Source: an uncultured Kiritimatiellota bacterium
GTDB taxonomy: Bacteria; Verrucomicrobiota; Kiritimatiellia; RFP12; UBA1067
NCBI GenBank assembly: GCA_934643865.1
Contig: CAKUCX010000012.1
Span: forward strand, 5,910-69,909
Length of the DNA stretch: 64,000 bases
Reading direction: 5' to 3'
Below, in pieces: positions 10,239 to 18,565 of the stretch. A model generated the notes under the pieces. The model was not told the origin of the DNA. It worked only from the letters and a program-made list of their open reading frames with translations, and made no database searches. Both the position numbers and the translations under genes were made by a program. Every line of letters begins with the position of its first letter. Position 1 is the stretch's first letter.

Positions 10239-10297
10239 TTCCCTTTCATCCACACGTATACATCCCCCCCCCACACACCCACACCCACACACATTAT

Positions 10298-10317
10298 CGT
10301 TCCGAACAAATCAAGCA
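10298..10317 (+). repeat. Left arm of a 20-bp inverted repeat flanking the 10465 gene
   Basis: CGTTCCGAACAAATCAAGCA. Its exact reverse complement is at 11513-11532, on the far side of the gene at 10465-11463. No flanking transposase gene or obvious target-site duplication is seen. Confidence 0.9.
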
Positions 10318-10324
10318 GTTTCCC

Positions 10325-10354
10325 TTGCCCCGCCGCGCAGGGATGTGGTAGACT
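10325..10354 (+). promoter_or_regulatory. Promoter of the 10465 gene
   Basis: TTGCCC (10325-10330), an 18-base spacer and an extended -10, TGG plus TAGACT (10349-10354). It begins 7 bases inside the left inverted-repeat arm. The leader would be about 105 bases. Confidence 0.55.
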
Positions 10355-10398
10355 TCTTCCGTTCCGCCCAAGTCAGGTCTTCGGTCCGCTCGTCCAGC

Positions 10399-10407
10399 GG
10401 GGGGGGG
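10399..10407 (+). repeat. G9 homopolymer in the leader of the 10465 gene
   Basis: Nine consecutive G between the promoter and the ribosome site, with more G-rich sequence to 10435. Such runs are slippage-prone; here it would change leader length, not the reading frame. Confidence 0.8.
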
Positions 10408-10464
10408 GGATAGGAGTGGGTGGGGCAGACCAAGGCACGGCAGATAAAGATGAGGAGAAATTCG

Positions 10465-11463
10465 ATGGACACACGCATCAGGAGAAGGCTGGTCCGCGAA
10501 GGGCATGTACTCGCCGAACGTCCGCATGTGGACACGCGGGCGTTCCTCGACTGGTTCCGCGAGGAGGTCCTCGGTCTGGACTCCGAGGCCTACCGCCGCG
10601 CGTTCTGGCGGGCCGCCTATCGGGAGGGGCATACCATCGGCCCCATGCCGCGCACGTTCCGCAGCTGGCAGAACGAGCGCGGCGTCCGCCCTCTGGAACG
10701 GTGCTCGGACGCGCTCGCCGTCTGCTTCTTCATCGGTGCGCCCGCCCTCGCCTGCTGGCTTGCGTGCCGGGCGTTCGACGCGGCGCGCCGGCGCCTGCGC
10801 CGGACGACCTACTACGAGCGCGAGCGGGACCGCCGACTTGCGCTCGGGCGTACGCGCCGCGCCATCACGCGGCGATGGACGATGAATCCGAAGCCGACCA
10901 TGGCCGCCCTGAGGGCTGCCTGGCGCGCGGCGCGGACTTCGCCCGAGGCGGCCCTGCGCCTTGGGGGCATGTTGGAAGACCTCGAATGTTATGTGGACAA
11001 CCGCGTCGTGGGTGACGCTGCGACGGGGTGGCGCGGACGTCGGGGCGGCATCAAGCGCCTCCTCGAACGCGAGGCACCCGATCTCTTTGCGCATTACGCG
11101 GCGCTTATGCGCTACAAGTCCATCGCGCGGCGTTTTCGGCAGGCGTGTGGACTGGCCGACCCCGTCCCGGCCGACGCGGCCCTTCCTGTCGCCTCCGGGA
11201 CGCCGCGTGCGCGGACGCGGAGGGTCGCGGGCGTTGACTTCCCCCGCCGCGCCCAACCCGTGGACGCCGCGCCGCTCGCCGTCGCGGCCGCCGTGTTCGC
11301 GGAAGCGGGGAGGACCGTCATCTCCCTGGAGGCCGCGCTGGCGTTGAGGATCGACCCTGACTGCATCGCCCTTGCGCGGCGTCCGGCGGACCGCGGCGTG
11401 CGGCCGCGCACGTCCCTCCGCGTGGTCGGATGGCTGCGGCGGCGTCTGCGGCATTCCGCCTAG
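10465..11463 (+). CDS. Unknown basic protein, lineage-specific family (paralogue at the window end)
   Basis: A 332-residue protein I do not recognise. It is rich in Arg and Ala. The N-terminal 65 residues are charged; a hydrophobic stretch follows (ALAVCFFIGAPALACWLACR) that could be one membrane helix. The central part (about 140-235) reads like a conserved domain, with NPKPTMAALRAAWRAAR, LRLGGMLEDLECYVDN, GRRGGIKRLLE and LMRYKSIARRFRQACG followed by LADPVPA. The last block recurs in the minus-strand partial gene at 63429-64000, so the two are paralogues. ATG 10465 has GAGGAGAAA 5-13 bases upstream. The gene sits between 20-bp inverted repeats in a repeat-rich island. No function is inferred. 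Confidence 0.75.
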   Translation: MDTRIRRRLVREGHVLAERPHVDTRAFLDWFREEVLGLDSEAYRRAFWRAAYREGHTIGPMPRTFRSWQNERGVRPLERCSDALAVCFFIGAPALACWLACRAFDAARRRLRRTTYYERERDRRLALGRTRRAITRRWTMNPKPTMAALRAAWRAARTSPEAALRLGGMLEDLECYVDNRVVGDAATGWRGRRGGIKRLLEREAPDLFAHYAALMRYKSIARRFRQACGLADPVPADAALPVASGTPRARTRRVAGVDFPRRAQPVDAAPLAVAAAVFAEAGRTVISLEAALALRIDPDCIALARRPADRGVRPRTSLRVVGWLRRRLRHSA

Positions 11464-11512
11464 AGTTCATTTTTCTGAAGGATTTTTCCTTTGATTTGCT
11501 GTTTGAACGGAT

Positions 11513-11532
11513 TGCTTGATTTGTTCGGAACG
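11513..11532 (-). repeat. Right arm of the 20-bp inverted repeat
   Basis: TGCTTGATTTGTTCGGAACG, the exact reverse complement of 10298-10317. It lies 49 bases after the stop of the enclosed gene, so the whole unit is about 1.23 kb. Confidence 0.9.
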
Positions 11533-11642
11533 GGATACGTGCATGGGCCTGGTGGAGAAGATTAAGACGGGTGGGAATGGAAGGGCAGAGGAGGAAGGAT
11601 CGTGTCGTGCAGGAGAAAATGAAAAGCAAAGCCGCCCCTCGT

Positions 11643-11795
11643 CCGTCAGGTAGCACGGGCATTCTTTGATGGAAGGTCCCAATCCGTCAGATAGCACGGG
11701 CACTCTCTGACGGAAGGTCCCAGTCCGTCAGATGGCATGGCTACGCTTTGACGGAAGGCCTCAGCCCGTCAAAGAGTGCGGAGATGCATTGATGG
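11643..11795 (+). repeat. 41-bp tandem repeat of hairpin units (three full copies and a degenerate fourth)
   Basis: Units at 11643-11683, 11684-11724, 11725-11765 and a decayed copy from 11766. Each begins CCGTCA and carries TGACGG or TGATGG about 30 bases on, so each can fold into a stem (CCGTCAGA with TCTGACGG in unit 2). The 3' arm varies only between C and T, which keeps pairing as G-C or G-U. The 41-bp period excludes coding. The rest of 11464-11915 holds no gene. Confidence 0.88.
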
Positions 11796-11828
11796 CTGAT
11801 GAGTTCAGTGAAATTAAGAAATTCGCGA

Positions 11829-11857
11829 TTGACAGGATGGGATGTGTTGTATATCAT
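11829..11857 (+). promoter_or_regulatory. Promoter of the 11916 secreted-protein gene
   Basis: Consensus TTGACA (11829-11834), a 17-base spacer and TATCAT (11852-11857). The leader is about 50 bases. Confidence 0.75.
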
Positions 11858-11915
11858 GTAGACCTTTTGTGTAGTCGTATCGGCTTGGAAACGTGACGTG
11901 AAAGGATGGTCGGAC

Positions 11916-14840
11916 ATGGTTCGGACGTTACTTGTTGAACGGGGATTCCGCATCGCCGTTGCGGCGGCGTTGCTGGTTGGCGGAGCGTTGTGCGCGGGGG
12001 CGGACGAAGCCGGGGAACCGGTGGCAACGCCCGTGCTGGCCAGCGCGGGCTACATCAACGGGGCGATGAACATCGCCGTGGAATACCGTGCGGGAACGGA
12101 TTACGAGGTTGAGATGCAGGCCGAGGGCGAAGAGGCCTGGTCGCGCGTCGCCGGCGTGGTGGACAAGTTCGAGAAGAACAGCGTCGTGCTGTCCTGCTGG
12201 TATCGGCAGACGAACTACGTGGGCACGGCCGCCTTCCGGATCCGGGCCGTCGTGGGCGACGCGGCCTCGGCCTGGGCGGACTGCGGCGCGCACAAGGCCA
12301 CGCTCGCCTGCATCGGCACGCAGATCGGCCGCGTGGGCGCGGCGGCGCTGAACAGTGCCTTCGACGGCCGTTTCGCCTCGTGGATCGATGCGACGGGCGA
12401 CAACGGAGATGACAAATGGGTGGGCTACCTCTTCGACGAGACGGTCCGCATCCGCGCGCTTCGCTTCCTGCCGCGCCTTGACCACATGAAGCTCTACGAC
12501 CGCTACCGCAACAGCCTGTTCCAGTCCGCCGGCGATGCGAGTTTTTCGGACGCGCAGACGATCTACACCGTCCCCGGTGACTTCTCAGACGTGTCGCAGG
12601 TCACCGAGGTGGCGTTCGACCCGCCGGTCTCCGCCCGGGCCTTCCGCCACTGGAAGAGCAAGGGCGGATACGAGCAGACCGCCGAGCTGGAGTTCATTTC
12701 CGCCGAGATGCCGCTGAAGCCCGCGCTGAAGGTGGAGGTCTCGGACATCACGAACTTCTACCCAGTCCTTTCCTGGTCCTTCCCCGACGCCCGCTTTGCC
12801 TGCAGCACCTGCCGCCTTGAGCGGGCGAACGCCCCGGAGGGGCCCTGGACGCCCGTGACGGCGTGGCTGGATCCGGCGGCGGACACGCTCTGCGTCACGA
12901 ACGCCGAGGGCGTCTCCGTGGGCCAGCAGCTCTTCTACCGCGTGGCGGCCGTGACGCGGCACCCCGACTATGCCGGGGAGGTTGTCCACTCCGCGCCGCT
13001 TCCCTACACGCGCCTGCGCCGCCTCGACCGTTCCTGGAACGAGGAGGCCCATCTGTACGGCGGACTTTCCGTGATGCCGTTTACGAACGGCCTCGCCCAT
13101 GCGGATCTCGGGAAAGCCTTTGACGGGAACGCCGCGACGTTCCCCGACCTGTATCAAAACACGGCGTGGGGGAAGGGCCCCGTGGGGCTGGACTTCGGCG
13201 CGAACGTGTGGGTCGGCGGGTTCGGCTACGTCTGCCGGAACGACAACGCCTGCTACGACCGCATCACGCTCACGACGCTCTACTGCGCCTCCGGCGACGA
13301 CGTGGAACTGCGCGACAAGGTGGCGTGTTCGGACCGCATCACGCGCGCCTCCCAGGACACAACGTTCTATTATCAGCCCACCACGGCGTGCCCGGAGGCG
13401 GGGGCGCGCTGCTGGTTCCTGTTCGCGTCCTCGTTGGGCTTCTGCTGCAACGTGGCGGAGCTCGCGTTCTTCGGCTGGACGCAGGCCGACCTGGACCAGA
13501 TCCCCGTGCTGCAGCCACCCGCGCGGCTCGGGTTCGCACGCGACGGACGGCGGCTTGTGCTTTCGTGGGCGGCGTCGGCCCGCGCCACGGGCTATGACGT
13601 CCAGCGCCGGCTGCGCGGCGCGGCGGCGTGGCAGACCCTCGCGGCCGGCATCGCGGAACCGACGTATGCGGACGAGCAGGACGAGGCGGTGGAGACGGCG
13701 GCCTACGAGTACCGCGTGGTGGCGCGAAATAACGAAGGGGAGACGGCTATGAGCGCGGTCCTGTCCGTCTTCTACTACCGCCCCGGCGCCGGAACCGGCC
13801 TGCAGGGGGCGGTGTGGTGGCCCTATGCGCGGGAGGCCAACGGGCTCGACCAGACGCGGAACGTCGTCCCGCTGGGGGTGGGTGTCGTCGATGTCGCCCG
13901 GCCCGCCGACGAGGATCTCGTGCCGGGCGTGGCGTCCGGCGCGCGCTACGTGTGGGACGGTACGCTGATCTGTCCGGCGGACGGCACGTACACGTTCGAC
14001 GTCGAGTCGGACGACGGTGCGCTCGTGCGCGTGGGCGGCGTGACGGCGGCGAACGCCGCCACGGCGAACCCCTCCGGGAACATCACGCTCAAGGCGGGCA
14101 CCCACACGCTTCACGTGGAATACCGCTGCACGAAGACCGTCGGCATGCGGACGTGTAAACTGCACTGGACCGGCCCGATGGCGCGCGAGCCGATCCCCGC
14201 GAGCCAGCTGGTGCCCGCCGCCGAGACGCCACAGCCCGAGCTGGACGGGTGGAAGGTCTATGCGTTCGGGCAGGATATCCTGAACGCCGTCGAGCGGCTT
14301 GCGCCGGGCGTCTACCGGTTCGCGAGCGGGAAGCGGGCGTATAGCGGCGCGCGGACGGGCGTGGACTACCTGTTCATGTGCCAGGAGTGGCGCGGGCCCT
14401 TCGACATCTCGGCGAATTTCAGAACGGGATATGCGTCTACCGAGGGCATCCTGATGCGCGACGCGGAGGGGAACATGTATTGGGTGCGCCTGAGCCGCGA
14501 TGCAAGCGGCGTTCTTCGCTATGGCGTCTGGGGCATGCGGCCGGGCGAGACCGAACGGCGCGTGGTCGCGGAGGACACCGTGGTGGATGGTTTCTGGAAT
14601 CCCATCGTACCCTTCTGCCTGCGGCTTGTGCGCGACGGCGCGTCGTTCACCGCCTTCTACCGCAAGAAGACGGCGGAGGACTGGATGCCGTTCGCGACCT
14701 GGACGGATGCCGCGTTCCCGCGCGCCGTGGCGGTGGGGTTCATGACCTGCGGCAACTGGGGCACCGAACCGTTCGACGTCGATGTCAGCGAAATCGCGCT
14801 GCGCCTGACGCGCGACCCGCTGCTGATCATCGTGCGCTGA
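11916..14840 (+). CDS. Large secreted protein with FN3-like, PA14 and lectin-like domains
   Basis: A 974-residue exported protein. The signal peptide is GFRIAVAAALLVGGALCAGA (about 10-29). Two regions near 120-250 and 380-520 resemble discoidin-like carbohydrate-binding folds (AFDGRFASWIDATGDNGDDK; AFDGNAATFPDLYQN). Type-III-like modules follow (RLVLSWAASARATGYDVQRR, about 540). Residues about 625-765 form a PA14-type domain (YVWDGTLICPADGTYTFDV, ESDDGALVRVGG). The C-terminal 200 residues look like a DUF1349/concanavalin-like lectin fold. No catalytic motif is seen, so it probably binds glycans at the cell surface. ATG 11916 has AAAGGATGG upstream; a GTG at 11898 is the alternative. The chain ends in RDPLLIIVR. 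Confidence 0.75.
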   Translation: MVRTLLVERGFRIAVAAALLVGGALCAGADEAGEPVATPVLASAGYINGAMNIAVEYRAGTDYEVEMQAEGEEAWSRVAGVVDKFEKNSVVLSCWYRQTNYVGTAAFRIRAVVGDAASAWADCGAHKATLACIGTQIGRVGAAALNSAFDGRFASWIDATGDNGDDKWVGYLFDETVRIRALRFLPRLDHMKLYDRYRNSLFQSAGDASFSDAQTIYTVPGDFSDVSQVTEVAFDPPVSARAFRHWKSKGGYEQTAELEFISAEMPLKPALKVEVSDITNFYPVLSWSFPDARFACSTCRLERANAPEGPWTPVTAWLDPAADTLCVTNAEGVSVGQQLFYRVAAVTRHPDYAGEVVHSAPLPYTRLRRLDRSWNEEAHLYGGLSVMPFTNGLAHADLGKAFDGNAATFPDLYQNTAWGKGPVGLDFGANVWVGGFGYVCRNDNACYDRITLTTLYCASGDDVELRDKVACSDRITRASQDTTFYYQPTTACPEAGARCWFLFASSLGFCCNVAELAFFGWTQADLDQIPVLQPPARLGFARDGRRLVLSWAASARATGYDVQRRLRGAAAWQTLAAGIAEPTYADEQDEAVETAAYEYRVVARNNEGETAMSAVLSVFYYRPGAGTGLQGAVWWPYAREANGLDQTRNVVPLGVGVVDVARPADEDLVPGVASGARYVWDGTLICPADGTYTFDVESDDGALVRVGGVTAANAATANPSGNITLKAGTHTLHVEYRCTKTVGMRTCKLHWTGPMAREPIPASQLVPAAETPQPELDGWKVYAFGQDILNAVERLAPGVYRFASGKRAYSGARTGVDYLFMCQEWRGPFDISANFRTGYASTEGILMRDAEGNMYWVRLSRDASGVLRYGVWGMRPGETERRVVAEDTVVDGFWNPIVPFCLRLVRDGASFTAFYRKKTAEDWMPFATWTDAAFPRAVAVGFMTCGNWGTEPFDVDVSEIALRLTRDPLLIIVR

Positions 14841-14873
14841 AATGTCGAACTGCCGTTTTTTAAATTTACCCCC

Positions 14874-14902
14874 TTGTCCTTCCGCCCACCTTTTGCTAAA
14901 AT
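14874..14902 (+). promoter_or_regulatory. Promoter of the S10-spc ribosomal operon
   Basis: TTGTCC (14874-14879), a 17-base spacer and an extended -10, TGC plus TAAAAT (14897-14902). The leader to rpsJ is about 275 bases. Confidence 0.75.
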
Positions 14903-14990
14903 AAACGCTCACCCAAAGAAGGGTTCACGTTCGCGATACGGTCAGGAAGGGGCATCGCCCGCCTGACGCGTCCGGCAGATGGGCAGAGAC

Positions 14991-15026
14991 GCCCGTGCGC
15001 GCCGGACAGGCGCCACGGGCGCTTTT
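14991..15026 (+). promoter_or_regulatory. Leader stem-loop of the S10 operon (possible attenuator)
   Basis: GCCCGTG (14991-14997) pairs with CACGGGC (15014-15020), and an inner GCGCC pairs with GGCGC. GCTTTTCG follows. This resembles an attenuator or a ribosomal-protein binding site. The rest of the leader, to 15182, contains no gene I can support. Confidence 0.55.
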
Positions 15027-15182
15027 CGTGTCGGCGGCGCGGCTTTCGGCGGGTGGACTGACCGGACACCCAACTTCGAGCCGGCTTGCGAGGCCGCGAC
15101 GGCAACGGGATTCATCCCGCCCGTCGATGTCGAAGTCGTGGAAGGGCAGGAAACGAAGAACAAAACAAGGAAAGAACGAGAG

Positions 15183-15491
15183 ATGCAACAGCAGAGAGTA
15201 CGCATCCGCCTCCAGGCATACGACCACCGTGTGCTGGACCAGGCCGTCGGTGGGATCATCGACACGGCCCGCGGGACGGGTGCGCAGGTGGTGGGCCCGA
15301 TCCCGCTGCCGACGCGCGTCGAGCGGTTCACGGTGAACCGCTCGCCGAACGTGGACAAGAAGTCCATGGACCAGTTCGAAATGCGCACGCACAAGCGCCT
15401 GCTCGACATCGTCAACCCGACGGCGAAGACGATCGACGAGCTGAAGAAGCTGAACCTGCCCGCGGGCGTGGACATCACGATCAAGGTCTAA
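15183..15491 (+). CDS. rpsJ: 30S ribosomal protein S10
   Basis: A 102-residue small-subunit protein, also the NusE component of antitermination complexes. [19 protein letters not shown] is the classical start and [19 protein letters not shown] is diagnostic. ATG 15183 follows AGGAAAGAACGAGAG. It opens the S10-spc cluster; rpsL, rpsG, fusA and tuf, often upstream, are absent here. Confidence 0.97.
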   Translation: MQQQRVRIRLQAYDHRVLDQAVGGIIDTARGTGAQVVGPIPLPTRVERFTVNRSPNVDKKSMDQFEMRTHKRLLDIVNPTAKTIDELKKLNLPAGVDITIKV

Positions 15492-15501
15492 GGAGGTTGT
15501 G

Positions 15502-16170
15502 ATGGAAGGTCTGATTGGCAAGAAGGTCGGCATGACCCAGGTGTTCGTCGACGGCAAGCGCCTCTGCGTGACGGTGCTCGAAGTCGGCCCCTGCCCGGTT
15601 GTGCAGCTCAAGACGCTGGAGAAGGACGGCTACGTGGCCGCCCAGCTCGGCTTCGGCACGCAGAAGAAGCAGCGCCTCACGAAGGCCGTCGCCGGCCACC
15701 AGGAGAAGACGGGCGGCCTCGTGGACACGAAGGTGCGCTTCCTCAAGGAGTTCGCGCTCGACGAGGGCGAGACGGTCAAGACGGGCGACGTCCTGACCGT
15801 CGCGAACTTCGAGGGCGTCAAGTACGTGGACGTGACGGGCACGACGAAGGGCAAGGGATTCGCCGGCGTCCTGAAGCGCTATAAGTTCGCGGGCGGCAAC
15901 ATGACGCACGGCGGCCACTCCAAGCGCCGCACGGGCGGCCTCGCCGCGCGCGACCTCCCCGGCTGGATCGAGAAGGGCAAGAAGATGCCGGGCCACATGG
16001 GAGACGTCACGCGCACGACGACGAACCTCGAAGTGGTGCAGATCCGCCCCGAGGACAACGCGCTCCTCGTCAAGGGCTCGGTTCCCGGCGCGCGCAACGG
16101 CACGCTCTACATCCGCAAGTCCCTCCTCAACGCGGCTCTCGCGTTCAAGGCGAAGAAGGGGGCTAAGTAA
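15502..16170 (+). CDS. rplC: 50S ribosomal protein L3
   Basis: A 222-residue large-subunit assembly protein. It starts MEGLIGKKVGMTQVF and has FAGVLKRYKFAGGNMTHG and GHMGDVTRTTTNLEVV, the conserved loop reaching the peptidyl transferase centre. ATG 15502 is preferred to the adjacent in-frame GTG 15499 because AGGAGG lies at 15491-15496. Confidence 0.97.
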   Translation: MEGLIGKKVGMTQVFVDGKRLCVTVLEVGPCPVVQLKTLEKDGYVAAQLGFGTQKKQRLTKAVAGHQEKTGGLVDTKVRFLKEFALDEGETVKTGDVLTVANFEGVKYVDVTGTTKGKGFAGVLKRYKFAGGNMTHGGHSKRRTGGLAARDLPGWIEKGKKMPGHMGDVTRTTTNLEVVQIRPEDNALLVKGSVPGARNGTLYIRKSLLNAALAFKAKKGAK

Positions 16171-16172
16171 TC

Positions 16173-16814
16173 ATGGCTACGATCAAGCAGTACACCTCCG
16201 CCGGCGCCGCCGCCGCCGACCTTTCGGTCGAGGACGGCCAGCTCGTGCTGGACAAGGGCGCCCAGGCGCTCAAGGACGCGGTCACCGCGATCCGCAACGC
16301 GATGCGCGCCGGCACGGCGTGCACGAAGGGCAAGGGCGAAGTCGCCGGCTCGAACAAGAAGCCCTGGAAGCAGAAGGGCACGGGCAACGCCCGCGCGGGC
16401 TTCCGCCAGAGCCCGGTGTGGCGCGGCGGCGGCGTGGCGCACGGCCCCAAGCCGCGCGACTACTCCCAGAAGATCAACAAGAAGGTGATGAAGCTCGCGT
16501 TCGCGCGCGCCGTCTCCGAGAAGATCGCGGCCGGCGAGGTCCTCGTCGTCTCCGAGTTCAAGTTCGAGGCGGCGAAGACGAAGGCGATGGCGGCGTTCCT
16601 CAAGACGCTCGGCATCGACCGCAGCGCGCTCATCCTCACGGCCGAGATCAACGAGATGCTCGACCTGATGGTGCGCAACCTGCCGCGCGTCGATTCCGCG
16701 ACGGCGGCCGAGATCAACCCGTACGCGGTGCTCCTCTTCAAGAACATCGTGTGCGACAAGGCCGGCTTCGACGCCCTCATGGCCCGCGTGGCCGGAAACA
16801 AGGAGACCAAGTAA
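16173..16814 (+). CDS. rplD: 50S ribosomal protein L4
   Basis: A 213-residue large-subunit protein lining the exit tunnel, and in E. coli the feedback regulator of the S10 operon. It includes PWKQKGTGNARAGFRQSPVW and GGGVAHGPKPRDYSQKINKK, the typical extended loop. The start is 2 bases after rplC. In this lineage, the leader stem-loop upstream of rpsJ would be a candidate L4 target (inference). Confidence 0.97.
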   Translation: MATIKQYTSAGAAAADLSVEDGQLVLDKGAQALKDAVTAIRNAMRAGTACTKGKGEVAGSNKKPWKQKGTGNARAGFRQSPVWRGGGVAHGPKPRDYSQKINKKVMKLAFARAVSEKIAAGEVLVVSEFKFEAAKTKAMAAFLKTLGIDRSALILTAEINEMLDLMVRNLPRVDSATAAEINPYAVLLFKNIVCDKAGFDALMARVAGNKETK

Positions 16815-17092
16815 TGGCCCGTGACATCATCAAGCGCGTCCTCCTCACCGAGAAGGGTTCGCGCCTTGCGGCGCTCAACCAGTACTTCCTTGAGGTCGAC
16901 CGGGCCGCGTCGAAGCCCGAGATCCGCCAGGCCGTCGAGGCCTGCTTCGGCGTCCACGTCCTCGCGGTGCGCACGGCCAACATGAAGGGCGGCCTGCGCA
17001 CGATCCGCGGCACGCGCCGCCAGAAGACGGAACCCACCTGGAAGCGCGCGATCGTCGAGGTCAAGCCCGGCGAGCGCATCGAAATGCTGTAA
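16814..17092 (+). CDS. rplW: 50S ribosomal protein L23
   Basis: A 92-residue protein at the tunnel exit, the docking site for trigger factor and SRP. It starts MARDIIKRVLLTEKGSRLAA and contains NQYFLEVDRAASKPEIRQAV, the family pattern. The ATG overlaps the rplD stop (TAATG). Confidence 0.96.
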   Translation: MARDIIKRVLLTEKGSRLAALNQYFLEVDRAASKPEIRQAVEACFGVHVLAVRTANMKGGLRTIRGTRRQKTEPTWKRAIVEVKPGERIEML

Positions 17093-17106
17093 GGGAGCTG
17101 AGCGAA

Positions 17107-17931
17107 ATGGCACTCAAGACATTCAAGCCTCGTTCGCAGGGCATGCGCTTCCGCGTGGCCTCCACGTTCGAGGAGATCACCGAGAAGAAGCCCGTCAAGT
17201 CGCTGACGCGCGCGGTGCGCAAGTCCGCCGGTCGCAACAACGCGGGCAAGATCACGGTCCGCCACCGCGGCGGCGGCGTCAAGCGCCGCTACCGCATCAT
17301 CGACTTCCGCCGCGCCAAGGACGGCGTGGAGGCGACGGTTTCGGCGATTGCGTACGACCCGAACCGCAGCGCGAACCTCGCGCTGCTCGTCTACGCCGAC
17401 GGCGTGAAGACGTACATCCTCGCCCCCGAGGGCCTCAAGGTCGGCATGAAGGTCATGTCCGGCGAGAAGGCCGAGGCGACGGTCGGCAACTGCCTGCCCC
17501 TCGGCCAGATCCCGCTCGGCCTGGCTGTCCACGGCGTGGAGCTCGTTCCGGGCCAGGGCGCGAAGGTCGCCCGTTCGGCCGGCAACGCGGCCCAGGTGAT
17601 GGCGCGTTCGGGCGGCACGGTCACGCTGAAGCTCGCGTCGGGCGAAGTCCGCATCTTCGACGGGCGCTGCCGGGCGACGGTCGGCGCGGTCGGAAACAAG
17701 GACTGGGGCTCGATCAAGCTGGGCAAGGCCGGGCGCAAGCGCCTGCTGGGCATCCGCCCGACGGTGCGCGGCGTCGCGATGAACCCGGTCGACCACCCGA
17801 TGGGCGGCGGCGAAGGCCGCACGTCCGGCGGCACGAACCCGTGCTCGCCGTGGGGCCAGCTCGCGAAGGGCGGCAAGACCCGCAAGCCGAACAAGGCGTC
17901 CAACAAGTTCATCGTCAAGCGGAGGAAGTAA
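17107..17931 (+). CDS. rplB: 50S ribosomal protein L2
   Basis: A 274-residue protein required for subunit joining and peptidyl transfer. NNAGKITVRHRGGGVKRRYR, RSAGNAAQVMARSG and NPVDHPMGGGEGRTSGG are diagnostic and intact, including the conserved His in HPMGGG. GGGAGCTGAG supplies the ribosome site. Confidence 0.98.
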   Translation: MALKTFKPRSQGMRFRVASTFEEITEKKPVKSLTRAVRKSAGRNNAGKITVRHRGGGVKRRYRIIDFRRAKDGVEATVSAIAYDPNRSANLALLVYADGVKTYILAPEGLKVGMKVMSGEKAEATVGNCLPLGQIPLGLAVHGVELVPGQGAKVARSAGNAAQVMARSGGTVTLKLASGEVRIFDGRCRATVGAVGNKDWGSIKLGKAGRKRLLGIRPTVRGVAMNPVDHPMGGGEGRTSGGTNPCSPWGQLAKGGKTRKPNKASNKFIVKRRK

Positions 17932-17934
17932 AAC

Positions 17935-18216
17935 ATGGCGCGTTCTCTCAAGAAGGGGCCGTACGTGGAGGATTCCCTCCTCCGCAAGGTCGAGAAGATG
18001 AAGGCCGCGGGCAAGAAGCAGCCGATCAAGACGTGGAGCCGTCGCTCGATGGTCCTCCCGGACTTCGTCGGCCTCACGTTCGCGATCCACAACGGCAGGC
18101 AGCACCTGCAGGTGTACATCACCGAGAACATGGTCGGCCATCGTCTCGGCGAGTTCGCGCCCACGCGCACGTTCAAGTCGCACGGCGCGCTCGTGAAGAA
18201 GGAAGAGAAGAGGTAG
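17935..18216 (+). CDS. rpsS: 30S ribosomal protein S19
   Basis: A 93-residue protein of the small-subunit head. [20 protein letters not shown] and [20 protein letters not shown] are typical; the [18 protein letters not shown]-terminus is complete. The start is 3 bases after rplB, with AGGAAG in its end. Confidence 0.97.
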   Translation: MARSLKKGPYVEDSLLRKVEKMKAAGKKQPIKTWSRRSMVLPDFVGLTFAIHNGRQHLQVYITENMVGHRLGEFAPTRTFKSHGALVKKEEKR

Positions 18217-18220
18217 GACG

Positions 18221-18565
18221 ATGGACGTGATTGCACTCACCCGCAACGCGCGCATGTCGGCGGCGAAGGGCCGTCCGCTCGCGCGTGAATGCCAGGGCCT
18301 CCCGGTTTCGGCGGCCCTCCAGGTCGTTGAGTTCTCGCCCAAGAAGGCGGCGCAGATCCTCAAGAAGACGATTCTCAGCGCGGTCGCGAATGCGACGAAC
18401 AACAACGGCCTCGACGCCGCGACGCTGACGGTCAAGCTGTGCGTGTTCGACGAGTCCGTGCGCGTCCGCCGGTTCTGGCCGACCGCCCGCGGCTCGGCGC
18501 ACCCGATCGCCCGCCGTCTCTGCCACTGCAAGGTCGTCCTGACGGACGGCAAGGAGAGCAAATAA
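18221..18565 (+). CDS. rplV: 50S ribosomal protein L22
   Basis: A 114-residue tunnel-wall protein. [20 protein letters not shown] replaces the more usual RxSxxKxRLVxDLIRG start, and [20 protein letters not shown] and [17 protein letters not shown] are recognisable. The loop carries [13 protein letters not shown] where many species have PRAKGRA(DxIxKRTSH), a mild divergence. Confidence 0.93.
   Translation: MDVIALTRNARMSAAKGRPLARECQGLPVSAALQVVEFSPKKAAQILKKTILSAVANATNNNGLDAATLTVKLCVFDESVRVRRFWPTARGSAHPIARRLCHCKVVLTDGKESK

Larger units (their letters stand above)
9972..10297. other. Intergenic region with small tandem duplications and a C9 run
   Basis: No supportable gene. It holds a 15-bp tandem duplication (10146-10160 and 10161-10175), a 19-bp tandem duplication (10201-10219 and 10220-10238), a C9 run (10264-10272) and a CACACC microsatellite up to 10292. 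Base composition is clearly more AT-rich than the neighbouring genes. Confidence 0.75.

Noticed and set aside
10231..10413. A small plus-strand ORF in the repeat-rich island
   Set aside because: It consists of translated microsatellite and inverted-repeat sequence, has no ribosome site and overlaps the promoter.
11467..11953. Minus-strand ORFs with repeated PDG/SDGLGPS peptides
   Set aside because: They translate the 41-bp tandem repeat; because 41 is not a multiple of three, the similarity is split between frames.
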